Shown here piece after piece: positions 23,539 to 32,636 of a DNA stretch of 64,000 bases; positions within the stretch are counted from its first letter, which is position 1, and every line of letters starts with the position of its first letter. The stretch lies in NCBI GenBank assembly GCA_017545325.1, contig JAFWOX010000003.1, positions 22,997 to 86,996 on the forward strand, given 5' to 3'. Source of the DNA: Oscillospiraceae bacterium (GTDB lineage: Bacteria > Bacillota_A > Clostridia > Oscillospirales > Oscillospiraceae). A model generated the notes under the pieces. The model searched no databases and was not told the DNA's origin. It saw only the letters and a program-made list of their open reading frames with translations. A program made the translations under genes and the position numbers.

Positions 23539-24974
23539 AACTGAAAGACATAGTGCGGGATATCCCGGTGCTGGAGCTGCATGCTTCTCCGGAGCTGGAG
23601 ATCACGGACGTCTGTTATGACAGCCGCAGGATCGGCCCCGGCGCCCTCTTCGTGGCGGTGCGGGGGTATGAAACGGACGGACACCGGTATATCCATTCCG
23701 CTTTGGAGCGGGGAGCCGCCGCGGTGGTCTGCGAGCGGGTCCCGGAGGAGGACTGCGCCTATATCCGGCTGGAAAACAGCCGCAAGGCTCTGGGTCTCCT
23801 CTCCGCGAATCTGCTGGATCGGCCGGCGGAAAAGCTGAAGATCGTGGGGGTGACGGGGACAAACGGGAAGACCACCACCACCCATCTGATCCACAGCATC
23901 CTGGAGACCTGCACCGGCGTGCCGGCGGGCCTCATCGGCACCAACCGGAACATCACCGGCAAGGGGGAATACGACGCGGTGAACACCACCCCGGAATCCC
24001 GCGACCTGCAGGGCTTGTTCCGGGAAATGGCGGACGCGGGCTGCCGTTACGGGGTGATGGAGGTCTCCTCCCATGCCCTGAGCCTGGACCGGGTGGAGGG
24101 CGTCCCCTTCGCCGTGGGCTGCTTCACCAACCTGAGCCAGGATCACCTGGATTTTTACGGGACCATGGAAGCCTATCTGGAGGCCAAGCTCCTGCTGTTC
24201 GACCGCTGCGGCGTGGCTGCCGTCAATCTGGATGATCCCGCCGCCGCCCGGGTGCTGGAACGGGCGGGGGACAGAGCCCTGACCTACGGCCTGAGCCCGG
24301 AGGCGCAGCTTCGGGCGGAGGATATCCGCCTGCTGCCGGACCGGGTGGAATTCACTGCCGTGCAGGGGAATGTAAGGGCGCCTGCCCTGCTGCATATCCC
24401 CGGCCGGTTCTCCGTGTATAACGCCCTGGCTGCCCTGGCCTGCTGCCTGGGGCTGGGGCTGGAGCTGAAACAGGCCGCCGCCGCGCTGGCCGGCTGCAGA
24501 CCGGTGAAGGGGCGAATGGAGGTCGTCCCCACGGGGAGAGACTATACCGTGCTCATCGACTATGCCGTCACGCCTGACGCCCTGGAGAACATGATCCGCA
24601 CCGTGCGGGATACCGCCGCGGGAAGAGTAGGGGTCCTTTTCGGCTGCGGCGGGGACCGGGACAGGACAAAGCGGCCCAAAATGGGCCGGGTGGTGGCGGA
24701 GCTGGCGGACTATATGATCATCACCTCGGATAACCCCCGCACAGAGGATCCCGAGGCCATCATTGCGGATATCCTCCCGGGACTGGAGGGGCTGGATACC
24801 CCCCGGGTGGTGATCCCGGACCGGCGGGAGGCCATCCGCTGGGGTCTGGAGCACGCCCGGACGGGAGACACCCTGGTGCTCACCGGAAAAGGACACGAGA
24901 CCTACCAGATCGTCGGTAAGACGAAATACCACATGGATGAACGGGAGATCATCTCCGAGGTGCTGGGCACCTGA
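23535..24974 (+). CDS. murE: UDP-MurNAc-tripeptide synthetase MurE, meso-DAP type
   Basis: 479 residues. ATP loop GTNGKTTTT near residue 110; the UDP-substrate region has NTTPES; the lysine that is carbamylated in the family lies in LEAKLLLFDR. Asp399-Asn-Pro-Arg402 is the motif that selects meso-diaminopimelate over lysine, so the wall should be DAP type. An oddity: the conserved YAHTPD motif reads Tyr343-Ala-Val345-Thr-Pro-Asp. It adds the third stem-peptide residue in the cytoplasm. Its start overlaps the PBP stop (ATGA). Confidence 0.95.
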   Translation: MKLKDIVRDIPVLELHASPELEITDVCYDSRRIGPGALFVAVRGYETDGHRYIHSALERGAAAVVCERVPEEDCAYIRLENSRKALGLLSANLLDRPAEKLKIVGVTGTNGKTTTTHLIHSILETCTGVPAGLIGTNRNITGKGEYDAVNTTPESRDLQGLFREMADAGCRYGVMEVSSHALSLDRVEGVPFAVGCFTNLSQDHLDFYGTMEAYLEAKLLLFDRCGVAAVNLDDPAAARVLERAGDRALTYGLSPEAQLRAEDIRLLPDRVEFTAVQGNVRAPALLHIPGRFSVYNALAALACCLGLGLELKQAAAALAGCRPVKGRMEVVPTGRDYTVLIDYAVTPDALENMIRTVRDTAAGRVGVLFGCGGDRDRTKRPKMGRVVAELADYMIITSDNPRTEDPEAIIADILPGLEGLDTPRVVIPDRREAIRWGLEHARTGDTLVLTGKGHETYQIVGKTKYHMDEREIISEVLGT

Positions 24975-25000
24975 TCACCTGCACGGGAGTGGAACGACCA

Positions 25001-25996
25001 ATGAATCTGACGCGAACCCTGGCGGCCTTTGTCATATCCCTGGCGGTGACGCTGATCGTCGGCCGCTTTCTCATCCCCTTCCTCCGGAGAGCCAAGGCGG
25101 GGCAGAGCATCAAGCGGGACGGCCCCATCTGGCATATGAGCAAAGAAGGGACCCCAACGATGGGCGGCCTCATGTTCATTGCGGGAATCTTTGCGGCTAT
25201 CCTCTGCGTCTGCATCCGGGAGATGCGGGAAGGGGACTGGTCGGCCCCCGCCATGCTGCTCTTTGCCGTGGTGCAGGGCGCCATAGGCTTTACCGATGAC
25301 CTGGAGAAGATCCGCAAGCACGGCAATCAGGGCCTGACAGGCTGGCAGAAATCCATGCTGCAGCTGGTGGTGGCCGTGGCCTTTGTCCTGCTGCTCCGGT
25401 ATATCGGGTATCTGAGTCCCAACCTGTACATCCCCTTCTTCGATACCGTCGTTCCTCTGCCCGAACCGGTCTATGTGGCCTTCTGCGCCTTTGTGATCCT
25501 GGGCACGGTGAACGCGGTGAATCTTACGGACGGGGTGGACGGCCTGGTGACCGGCGTTACCCTGCCGGTGGCGCTGTGCTTTGCCGTCCTGGCCGTCACC
25601 TGGAAAATGGAACCACAGGCCATTTTTGCCGCGGCGCTTGCGGCGGGGCTCCTGGGCTTCCTGGCATACAATCGCCATCCGGCGAAGGTGTTCATGGGGG
25701 ATACTGGCTCCCTGTTCCTGGGCGGCGCGGTCTGCGCCCTGGCCTTTGCCATGGATATGCCCCTGGCCCTGATTCCCCTGGGCATCGTGTATATCGCGGA
25801 GGCCATGAGCGATATCCTGCAGGTTGGGTATTTCAAGCTCACCCACGGGAAGCGGATCTTCAAAATGGCCCCCATCCATCATCACTTTGAAAAAAGCGGC
25901 TGGAGCGAGTGGAAGGTCTTCTGGGTCTTCTCCTCCGTCTCCCTGGCCTTTGCTCTCCTCACCTGGCTCGGCCTGCGGGGGAGATATGGACTCTGA
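25001..25996 (+). CDS. mraY: Phospho-MurNAc-pentapeptide transferase MraY
   Basis: 331 residues with about ten membrane segments. Diagnostic segments: HMSKEGTPTMGG, the DDLEKIRKHGNQGLTGWQK loop (catalytic Asp pair), NAVNLTDGVDGL, FMGDTGSLFLGG and the terminal HHHFEKSGWSEWKV. It attaches the UDP-MurNAc-pentapeptide to undecaprenyl phosphate, forming lipid I. The ATG at 25001 behind GGGAGTGGA is preferred to a GTG 12 bp upstream. ftsW follows directly; the usual murD between them is absent. Confidence 0.97.
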   Translation: MNLTRTLAAFVISLAVTLIVGRFLIPFLRRAKAGQSIKRDGPIWHMSKEGTPTMGGLMFIAGIFAAILCVCIREMREGDWSAPAMLLFAVVQGAIGFTDDLEKIRKHGNQGLTGWQKSMLQLVVAVAFVLLLRYIGYLSPNLYIPFFDTVVPLPEPVYVAFCAFVILGTVNAVNLTDGVDGLVTGVTLPVALCFAVLAVTWKMEPQAIFAAALAAGLLGFLAYNRHPAKVFMGDTGSLFLGGAVCALAFAMDMPLALIPLGIVYIAEAMSDILQVGYFKLTHGKRIFKMAPIHHHFEKSGWSEWKVFWVFSSVSLAFALLTWLGLRGRYGL

Positions 25997-26021
25997 TTTC
26001 CCGGGAAAGGAAGGACGGAAT

Positions 26022-27284
26022 ATGGCGGAATTCACCGAGTTTCCCCTTGATTTGCCCCAGGCAGAGGCGCCGAAGCAGCCGGAAGCTCCGGAGAAGCAGG
26101 GGAGGGGACGGCGCAGAAGGGCGCGGGATGGCGTCGATCAGGCCAGAGGCCGGATCGATCTGACCTTCCTTCTGCTGACTCTTTTGCTTCTGGGCGTGGG
26201 CCTGGTGATGATGCTCTCCGCCAGCTATGTGAGCGCCTACTATGATACGGTGGGCGGGAGCAATCCCGGGGATCCGCTGTATTATTTCCGCAGACAGGTC
26301 CTGCTGGCGATCCTGGGTCTGATCCTGATGGTCGTCCTGGCCAGACTGCCTTACGGCCTTCTGCGCTGGGAGCTGCTGCCCTTCATCGCCCTGGCTGCGG
26401 CCTTCGGCCTGCTGCTCCTGGTCACGGTGATCGGCAAGGCCTCCCACGGCGCCGTGCGCTGGGTGCAGCTCGGCGGTATCCGCTTCCAGCCCTCGGAGCT
26501 GCTGAAGGCTGCGCTGGTGTTTTTCTTCGCCTATTGGGGAAGCCGGCATGCGGACCGGATGGGCACGTTCAAATACGGCGCGATGCCGCATCTGCTGCTC
26601 ATGGTGGGCTTCGCGGGCCTGCTCATGCTCCAGCCTCATCTTTCCGCGACCATGATCGTGGTGGGCATCACCCTGATCATGATGTGGGCTTCCGGAACCC
26701 GTTGGTACTACGTGATCGGCGTCATCGTCGTCATGTGGCTCCTGTATCTGTTCGCCATGGCGAACCGGGAGTGGCTCACCTCGCTGGTGGAAAAGCTCTC
26801 CTACATCTATTCGCGGATCGACGCCTGGCAGGATCCGGAAAAGGAAAGACTCGGGGAGGGTTGGCAGATCCTTCAGTCCCTGTATGCCATCGGCTCCGGC
26901 GGCCTGCTGGGTCTGGGCCTGGGACAGAGCCGCCAGAAATACCTGTATTTGCCGGAGGAGCATAACGACTATATCTTCTCCATCATTTGCGAGGAGCTGG
27001 GGTTCATCGGCGCGGTGCTGATCCTTCTGCTCTTTGCGGTACTGATCATCCGGGGCTACTGGCTGGCCATGCACTGCCGGAACCGGTTCGATTCCCTGCT
27101 GATCACCGGCTTTACCTCCCTGCTGTTCCTGCAGGTCTTCCTGAATGTGGCGGTCGCCACGAACTTCCTGCCCTCCACCGGCATCTCCCTGCCGTTTTTC
27201 AGCTATGGGGGCACCGCCCTGATCATGCAGCTGGGCGAAGTGGGGCTGATCCTGCTGGCCTCCCGGGGCATACCGGATAAATAA
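26022..27284 (+). CDS. ftsW: Septal peptidoglycan polymerase FtsW (SEDS family)
   Basis: 420 residues from the ATG behind AGGAAGGA; an in-frame ATG at 25986 overlaps mraY and is less likely. A 45-residue hydrophilic, basic N-terminal tail precedes ten membrane segments. SEDS hallmarks include GGIRFQPSELLKAALVFFFA, WQDPEKERLGEGWQILQSLYAIGSGGLLG (with the functional loop) and STGISLPFFSYGGTALI. FtsW polymerises lipid II at the septum together with the class B PBP encoded two genes earlier. Confidence 0.95.
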   Translation: MAEFTEFPLDLPQAEAPKQPEAPEKQGRGRRRRARDGVDQARGRIDLTFLLLTLLLLGVGLVMMLSASYVSAYYDTVGGSNPGDPLYYFRRQVLLAILGLILMVVLARLPYGLLRWELLPFIALAAAFGLLLLVTVIGKASHGAVRWVQLGGIRFQPSELLKAALVFFFAYWGSRHADRMGTFKYGAMPHLLLMVGFAGLLMLQPHLSATMIVVGITLIMMWASGTRWYYVIGVIVVMWLLYLFAMANREWLTSLVEKLSYIYSRIDAWQDPEKERLGEGWQILQSLYAIGSGGLLGLGLGQSRQKYLYLPEEHNDYIFSIICEELGFIGAVLILLLFAVLIIRGYWLAMHCRNRFDSLLITGFTSLLFLQVFLNVAVATNFLPSTGISLPFFSYGGTALIMQLGEVGLILLASRGIPDK

Positions 27285-27294
27285 GGGGGAAGCC

Positions 27295-28416
27295 ATGCGA
27301 TTTCTGTTTACCTGCGGGGGTACCGGGGGACATATCAACCCCGCGGTGGCCGCCGCTCAGCGCCTGAAGGCGCTGATGCCGGACTGCGAGATCCTCTTCC
27401 TGGGTACGGCGGACAACCTGGAGATGGACCTGGTGCCTCGGGAGGGGTTTCCCATCCGGGCGATTCCGGCGGGGAATCTGCACCGGAGCCTCAGACCGCG
27501 GGAAATCCTCCATAATCTGCGCTCCGGCGCGCTGCTGATGGAGGGCATCCGTCAGGCGAAGCGCATCCTGGAGGAATTCCGGCCGGACGCTGTGCTGGGT
27601 ACCGGAGGCTATGTATGCTGCCCTGTGCTGATCGCCGCCTCCCGCATGAAGATCCCCACTCTGCTCCACGAGGCCAACGCCCTTCCGGGCCTCACGACGC
27701 GTATGCTGGAGAAGCATACGGATCAGCTGATGGTGGCCTTTGAGGAGAGCAGGAGGTATTATCGCGAGCCGGATAAGGTTGTATGCACGGGGATGCCGGT
27801 GCGCAGCGGCTTTCGGGACAGGGATCGGCTCATGGCCCGGCGGAGCCTGGGGATCCCGGAGGATCTGCCGCTGATTTTGTCCTTCGGCGGCTCCCTGGGC
27901 GCAGTCCGGATGAATGAAGCCCTGGCGGCGATGGCGGCCGAACAGGAAAAAGAACCCCGATTCCGCCTTCTCCACGCCACAGGCGGGGGTCAGGAGGGGC
28001 TGGAGACCATGCGCAGACGCATGGCGGAACTGGGGGCCGAACAGCCGGAGTATACCCGACTCGAGCCGTATCTCTATGATATGCCCGCCGCCATGGCGGC
28101 GGCGGATCTGGTGATCTGCCGGGCGGGAGCCTCCACCCTGGGAGAGCTGGCCGCCGCGGGAAAGGCCGCGATCCTGATCCCCTATCCCTATGCAACGGGA
28201 AACCATCAGGAAAAGAACGCCATGATCCCGGAGAGCCGAGGCGCGGCGGTGCTGCTGCGGGACGGCGACTGTTCCGCCGATACGCTGCGGGAAGCCGTCC
28301 TCCGGCTGCTGGAGGATCCGGCTGCTCTGCCGGAAATGGGCAGAAGGATGAAAAGTCTGGACCGGGCGGACGCCCTGGACGCCATCGTGGAACAGATCCT
28401 GCGCCTGGCCGCTTAG
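27295..28416 (+). CDS. murG: UDP-GlcNAc:lipid I transferase MurG
   Basis: 373 residues of the GT-B fold. FTCGGTGGHINPAVAAA begins the N-terminal domain and FGGSLGA (about 200) the second Gly-rich loop; ICRAGASTLGELAAAGKAAILIPYP is the UDP-GlcNAc site. It completes lipid II at the inner membrane face. AAGGGGGGAAG precedes the ATG, 10 bp after ftsW. Confidence 0.97.
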   Translation: MRFLFTCGGTGGHINPAVAAAQRLKALMPDCEILFLGTADNLEMDLVPREGFPIRAIPAGNLHRSLRPREILHNLRSGALLMEGIRQAKRILEEFRPDAVLGTGGYVCCPVLIAASRMKIPTLLHEANALPGLTTRMLEKHTDQLMVAFEESRRYYREPDKVVCTGMPVRSGFRDRDRLMARRSLGIPEDLPLILSFGGSLGAVRMNEALAAMAAEQEKEPRFRLLHATGGGQEGLETMRRRMAELGAEQPEYTRLEPYLYDMPAAMAAADLVICRAGASTLGELAAAGKAAILIPYPYATGNHQEKNAMIPESRGAAVLLRDGDCSADTLREAVLRLLEDPAALPEMGRRMKSLDRADALDAIVEQILRLAA

Positions 28417-28474
28417 AACCCTATTCCCCGCTCCGCATAGGATGACATGAGATCACCTTTGCGGAGGACCGGCC

Positions 28475-29740
28475 ATGAGTTCGATCTATGTTACGGGGGG
28501 AAAGCCCCTGTTCGGCGCCCTGCGGGTGCAGGGTGCAAAAAACAGCGCCCTGCCTATCCTGTCCGCCGCCGTGCTGGCGGAGGGCGTGAGCGTGATCCGC
28601 AACTGTCCGAAGCTGACGGATACGGAGGCCGCCGTTCGCATCCTGCGGGAGGTGGGCTGCCGGGTCTGGGCGGATGCAGACGCGCTGTATGTGGATTCCT
28701 CCGGCCCGATCCGGCCGGAGATCCCCAGCCGCCTGATGCGGGAGATGCGATCCAGCGTGATCTTCCTGGGCCCTCTTCTGGCCCGGTGCGGAGAGGCAAG
28801 GATGTCCGCCCCCGGAGGCTGCGAGATCGGCGCCAGGCCCATCGACCTGCATCTCAGCGCTCTGCGGAGCCTGGGGGCGGAGATCGACGAGCGGGGAGGA
28901 AACCTGGATTGCCGGGCAGTCCGTCTGAGGGGATGCCGGATCGATCTGCCCTTTCCCAGCGTGGGGGCGACGGAGAATGCCCTTCTGGCCGCCTGTCTGG
29001 GAGAAGGGGAGACCGTGATCACCAATGCGGCCAGGGAACCGGAGCTCCGGGATCTGGAGGCCTTTCTCAATTCTGCCGGGGCGTCGGTGAGCGGTGCGGG
29101 CAGCGCCGTGATCCGGGTGCAGGGGACTTCTGCCCTGCATGGGGCGGTCCATCGGATCATGCCGGATCGGATCGCCTCCTCGACCTGGCTCGCCGCGTGC
29201 GCCGCGGCGGGCGGGGATGTGCGGCTGTATGATACCGAGTGGAGAGACTATCACCCGGTCCTGCGGGCCTTGCAGGAGATGGGCTGCGATCTGTACACGG
29301 GGGAGAACCTGGTGCGCATCCGCAGTCTGGGCAGGCTGAAGGCCGCAAGTCCCATCGTCACAAGGCCATATCCCGGCTTTCCCACGGACGCCCAGCCGCC
29401 GCTCATGGCGGCGGCCCTCAGGGCGGAGGGAACCACCGCCTTTCAGGAGACGATCTTTGAAAGCCGCTTCCGCCATATTCCCGAGCTGCGGCGCATGGGG
29501 GCGGATATCCGCACCGATGGGCGGACCGCGGTGGTCTGGGGGGTGCCGAAGCTCTACGGGGCTGAGGTCTGCGCGCCGGATCTGCGGGGAGGCGCAGCCC
29601 TCCTGATCGCCGCCCTGGGGGCGGAAGGAGAAAGCCGCATCTGCGGGGTGAACCATTTGGACCGGGGCTATACTGCCATAGAAGAGAGCCTGGCGGAGCT
29701 GGGCGCGGAAACAGTACGCAAGGAGGACGGAGATGGATAA
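28475..29740 (+). CDS. murA: UDP-GlcNAc 1-carboxyvinyltransferase MurA
   Basis: 421 residues. The N-terminus VTGGKPLFGALRVQGAKNSALP matches EPSP-synthase-fold MurA. The catalytic loop RMSAPGGCEIGARPIDLH places the reactive Cys at 116, so the enzyme should be fosfomycin-sensitive. It adds enolpyruvate to UDP-GlcNAc, the committed step of wall synthesis. Location inside the dcw cluster between murG and ftsQ is found in some Clostridia. It overlaps ftsQ by 8 bp. Confidence 0.95.
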   Translation: MSSIYVTGGKPLFGALRVQGAKNSALPILSAAVLAEGVSVIRNCPKLTDTEAAVRILREVGCRVWADADALYVDSSGPIRPEIPSRLMREMRSSVIFLGPLLARCGEARMSAPGGCEIGARPIDLHLSALRSLGAEIDERGGNLDCRAVRLRGCRIDLPFPSVGATENALLAACLGEGETVITNAAREPELRDLEAFLNSAGASVSGAGSAVIRVQGTSALHGAVHRIMPDRIASSTWLAACAAAGGDVRLYDTEWRDYHPVLRALQEMGCDLYTGENLVRIRSLGRLKAASPIVTRPYPGFPTDAQPPLMAAALRAEGTTAFQETIFESRFRHIPELRRMGADIRTDGRTAVVWGVPKLYGAEVCAPDLRGGAALLIAALGAEGESRICGVNHLDRGYTAIEESLAELGAETVRKEDGDG

Positions 29741-30485
29741 AGCGTTGACGGCGAGGTACCCGGATGCCCGGCGCACCGAAAAAACGGCGAGGATCATTCG
29801 ATGGATCCTGGCGGCGTTCTGCATCATCGCGGCGCTTTACGGCTTCTTGAAAATAACCGATGTACAGATCAGCGGAAACATGGTATACTCAAACGAAGAA
29901 GTGTTTGCCGCATCCGGTCTGCGCGAGGGAACTCCTCTCCTGCTGACGGGAAGGGGCGCGGTGAAGCGGCTCATCGAATCCCGGCTTCCGGCGGTGGAAA
30001 AAGCGGATGTGCGCATCCGTCTGCCCGGCGCCGTGGTCATCCGCATCCGGGAGGGCACGGCCGTGGCCTCCCTTGAGATGGGGGACGGGCGCAGCCTCCT
30101 GCTGAGCGCCAAGGGTAAAGTGGTGGGGGAGACGGACGACCCCTCCGCCTATGTCCGGTTGGTGGGGATGACCCCGCTGGAGGGGGACGTCGGCCGCCTC
30201 CTGAAGCTGGAAAAAGAGGACGAAGTCAAGCTGGAATGCCTGTCAGAGTTGTTGACTCTTCTGGAAGAACACGGTAGAATAGAGGAAGTAAGGGAGCTGG
30301 ATGTAGCCAACCTCACCTCTATCCGCATGAATTATGGGGACCGTTTCCAGGTGCGTCTGGGCGGCGCCGACCGTCTGGCCGAAAAGCTGAATTTCCTGGA
30401 GCAGATCCTGGAGGAGCTCTCCTATGGGGAGACCGGGACCATTGACCTCACCCGGGAAACGGAGGGGCACTACATCCCCCGGTAA
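29733..30485 (+). CDS. ftsQ: Cell-division protein FtsQ/DivIB
   Basis: 250 residues. A basic cytoplasmic tail (about 1-24), one membrane segment (25-43), then a POTRA domain starting ITDVQISGNMVYSNEEVF and the beta domain with VRIRLPGAVVIRIREG. It is a bitopic divisome scaffold that works with FtsL and FtsB/DivIC outside the membrane. AAGGAGG precedes the ATG inside the murA end. The gene stands next to ftsZ, as is usual. Confidence 0.9.
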   Translation: MDKALTARYPDARRTEKTARIIRWILAAFCIIAALYGFLKITDVQISGNMVYSNEEVFAASGLREGTPLLLTGRGAVKRLIESRLPAVEKADVRIRLPGAVVIRIREGTAVASLEMGDGRSLLLSAKGKVVGETDDPSAYVRLVGMTPLEGDVGRLLKLEKEDEVKLECLSELLTLLEEHGRIEEVRELDVANLTSIRMNYGDRFQVRLGGADRLAEKLNFLEQILEELSYGETGTIDLTRETEGHYIPR

Positions 30486-30533
30486 CGGACAGAAATAACG
30501 GATGCGTGCGCATGAGAGAAGGATGATGAAGAG

Positions 30534-31601
30534 ATGTCTGATGTGGTGAACATGAAGGTCGTCGGCATCGGCGGCGCGGGGAACAATGTGGTGAGTCGGA
30601 TGCGCTCTTCCGGGCTGGACGGCGTCACCTACGTAAACATCAATACCGATCGGCCCACTCTGGTTGCCTCCGCCGCGGATGAACGGGTGCAGATCGGCGA
30701 AAAGCTCACCCATGGCCAGGGAGCCGGTTCCAAGCCGGAGGTCGGCCGCATGGCGGCGGAGGAGGATCGCAACAATATCCTGCGGATCTTTGAGAATACG
30801 GATGCCGTCTTCCTCACCGCGGGCATGGGCGGCGGCACGGGCACCGGCGCGATCCCTGTGGTGGCGGACGCCGCCCGGGAGCAGGGCGTTCTGACCATCG
30901 CCGTGGTTTCCACCCCCTTTAAGTGGGAGGGGCCCAGGAAGATGCGTACCGCCGAGGCGGGGCTTGAAGCCCTGCGGGAAAAGGTGGATACCCTCTTCGT
31001 CATCCCCAATGAAAACATCAGGAAGGTTTCGGAGCAGAACGTCACCTTCGCCAACGCCTTCACCGTTTCCGACGAGGTCCTGAACCGGGCGGTGGGCGGC
31101 ATAGCCGACCTGCTGCGGAGCACCGGCTTTATCAACCTGGATTTTGCCGATCTGAAGGCCATCCTGCGCCAGTCCGGCCTGGCCCACCTGGGCATCAGCG
31201 AGGCCAGCGGCAAGGGCAAGGTGGATGAGGCGGCAGCCGCGGCCATCCACAGCGACCTGACGGAAACCAGCGTAAACGGCGCCCGCCGGGTGATCGTGAA
31301 CATGACCGTTTCCCAGGATCTGGCTATGGAGGACGTGACCACCCTGATGGAAAAGATCCAGGCGGCGGCTCATCCGGACGCCAACATCATTTTCGGCCTG
31401 GGTTACGACGAAACCCTGGTGGATGCGCTCCGTCTCATCGTGATCGCGACGGATTTCGACGGGGAAGCCGGCGCCGAGGGGAAGCCTGCGGAGGCGGCGA
31501 AGGACGCGGCTGCCGCGGCGGTGGAGAAGCAGCGGAGCGGAGAGCCGGAAGACGACGATGAATGGGATGCCTGGCTCATGAAGTATTTCGGGAACAAATG
31601 A
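30534..31601 (+). CDS. ftsZ: Cell-division GTPase FtsZ
   Basis: 355 residues. GGAGNNVV near residue 13 and AGMGGGTGTGA (about 96-106) are the tubulin/FtsZ GTP-binding loops; NADFADL-type catalytic loop reads NLDFADLKAIL. It polymerises into the Z ring. The variable linker is short and Ala/Glu-rich, and the C-terminal peptide reads DEWDAWLMKYFGNK where the usual form is close to DIPxFLRxR; the acidic-then-hydrophobic-then-basic order is retained. ftsA is not adjacent, so another membrane tether such as SepF may be used (inference). Confidence 0.96.
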   Translation: MSDVVNMKVVGIGGAGNNVVSRMRSSGLDGVTYVNINTDRPTLVASAADERVQIGEKLTHGQGAGSKPEVGRMAAEEDRNNILRIFENTDAVFLTAGMGGGTGTGAIPVVADAAREQGVLTIAVVSTPFKWEGPRKMRTAEAGLEALREKVDTLFVIPNENIRKVSEQNVTFANAFTVSDEVLNRAVGGIADLLRSTGFINLDFADLKAILRQSGLAHLGISEASGKGKVDEAAAAAIHSDLTETSVNGARRVIVNMTVSQDLAMEDVTTLMEKIQAAAHPDANIIFGLGYDETLVDALRLIVIATDFDGEAGAEGKPAEAAKDAAAAAVEKQRSGEPEDDDEWDAWLMKYFGNK

Positions 31602-31610
31602 GAACAGAAA

Positions 31611-31645
31611 TCCGGGAGCCGAACCTTGCGGGGTCCGGCTCCCGC
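31611..31645 (+). terminator. Hairpin after ftsZ
   Basis: GGGAGCCG and CGGCTCCC, extended by ACC/GGT with one mismatch, form a stable stem 10 bp after ftsZ. There is no T run, so it may be a transcript end stabiliser or a weak terminator before the esterase gene. Confidence 0.45.
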
Positions 31646-31667
31646 TGTATAAGGAAGGGGATTAACG

Positions 31668-32567
31668 ATGGATATCGTGTTGACCGATCATTCCGAGCAG
31701 GTCAGCTGCGGGAAGCTCTATACCTTTCAGATCGCCATGAAACCCATACCGGATGGGAGAATACGGACGATCCGCGTCTGGCTGCCGGAGATCTATGACG
31801 GCGTCAGGCGCTTCCCCGTGCTGTACATGCATGACGGGCAGTATGTGTTTCCCGAGAACGGCCCTCTGGAAGGCATGGGCTCCTGGCAGTTTGCCCGGAA
31901 GATCAGCGAGCTGGAACCGGAATGCCAGTGCATCGTCGTCGCTATCGACACCTCCGGTGACCGCGGCAGCGAACTGCTGCCCCCCTACAAGCGCAATCCG
32001 GCCCACCGGATCCCCCGGGATCCCGGTACGCCGGACTATGTCGCCCTGGGCCATCTGTATGCGGACTTCGTTCGGGATACGCTGAAGCCGGTGATCGACG
32101 AGCGCTTTCTGACCCTGCCGGACGCCGCCCATACCGGCATCGGCGGTTCCTCCATGGGCGGCCTTCAGTCCTACTACATGACCATGAGGGATCCCAATGT
32201 ATTCGGCCGCTCCCTGGACCTCTCCGCCGGATTGGATATCCTGGACGAAAGCTGCCTGGAGCTGATCGACGGCTATGACCCCAAACGGCTGGAGAACGCC
32301 CGCTTCTATTTCTACAGCGGGGATCAGGGGATGGATGTGACCATTATGAAGGCCACCGTCACCGTTTACCGCCGGATGAAGGATATGCTTCATCTGACGA
32401 ACCGGCAGATCTGCATGATGATCGACAGCCGGGAATCCCACTGGGGCACCTCCTGGGGCAAATATCTGCAGGATGGACTCCGGTATCTGTTCAGTGAGGA
32501 CAACGGCGTGGAGTCTCCCCCCGGCTTCACCCAGAATCTGCCTCGGGATAAGGAACACTCCAGCTGA
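31668..32567 (+). CDS. Putative esterase (esterase D/Fes-like alpha/beta hydrolase)
   Basis: 299 residues, cytoplasmic (no signal). PVLYMHDGQYVF near residue 45 is the oxyanion-side strand; IGGSSMGGLQSYY holds the nucleophile Ser in GxSxG; a late RESHWGTSW supplies the His and the family C-terminal motif. Related proteins hydrolyse siderophore esters, acetylated sugars or similar small esters. The substrate is unknown. It lies 66 bp after ftsZ behind AAGGAAGGGG and may be read from the dcw transcript or from its own promoter. Confidence 0.85.
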   Translation: MDIVLTDHSEQVSCGKLYTFQIAMKPIPDGRIRTIRVWLPEIYDGVRRFPVLYMHDGQYVFPENGPLEGMGSWQFARKISELEPECQCIVVAIDTSGDRGSELLPPYKRNPAHRIPRDPGTPDYVALGHLYADFVRDTLKPVIDERFLTLPDAAHTGIGGSSMGGLQSYYMTMRDPNVFGRSLDLSAGLDILDESCLELIDGYDPKRLENARFYFYSGDQGMDVTIMKATVTVYRRMKDMLHLTNRQICMMIDSRESHWGTSWGKYLQDGLRYLFSEDNGVESPPGFTQNLPRDKEHSS

Positions 32568-32583
32568 AGGAATAACGAAGGAT

Positions 32584-32620
32584 GGGCCGGCTGATCGACA
32601 TTCGATCAACTGGCCCTTTT
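32584..32620 (+). terminator. Rho-independent terminator after the esterase
   Basis: GGGCCGGCTGATCGA and TCGATCAACTGGCCC pair over 15 positions with G-U pairs, followed by TTTT. It separates two convergent genes and could act in both directions. Confidence 0.8.
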
Positions 32621-32636
32621 GCCTGCTGGCGAGGAG

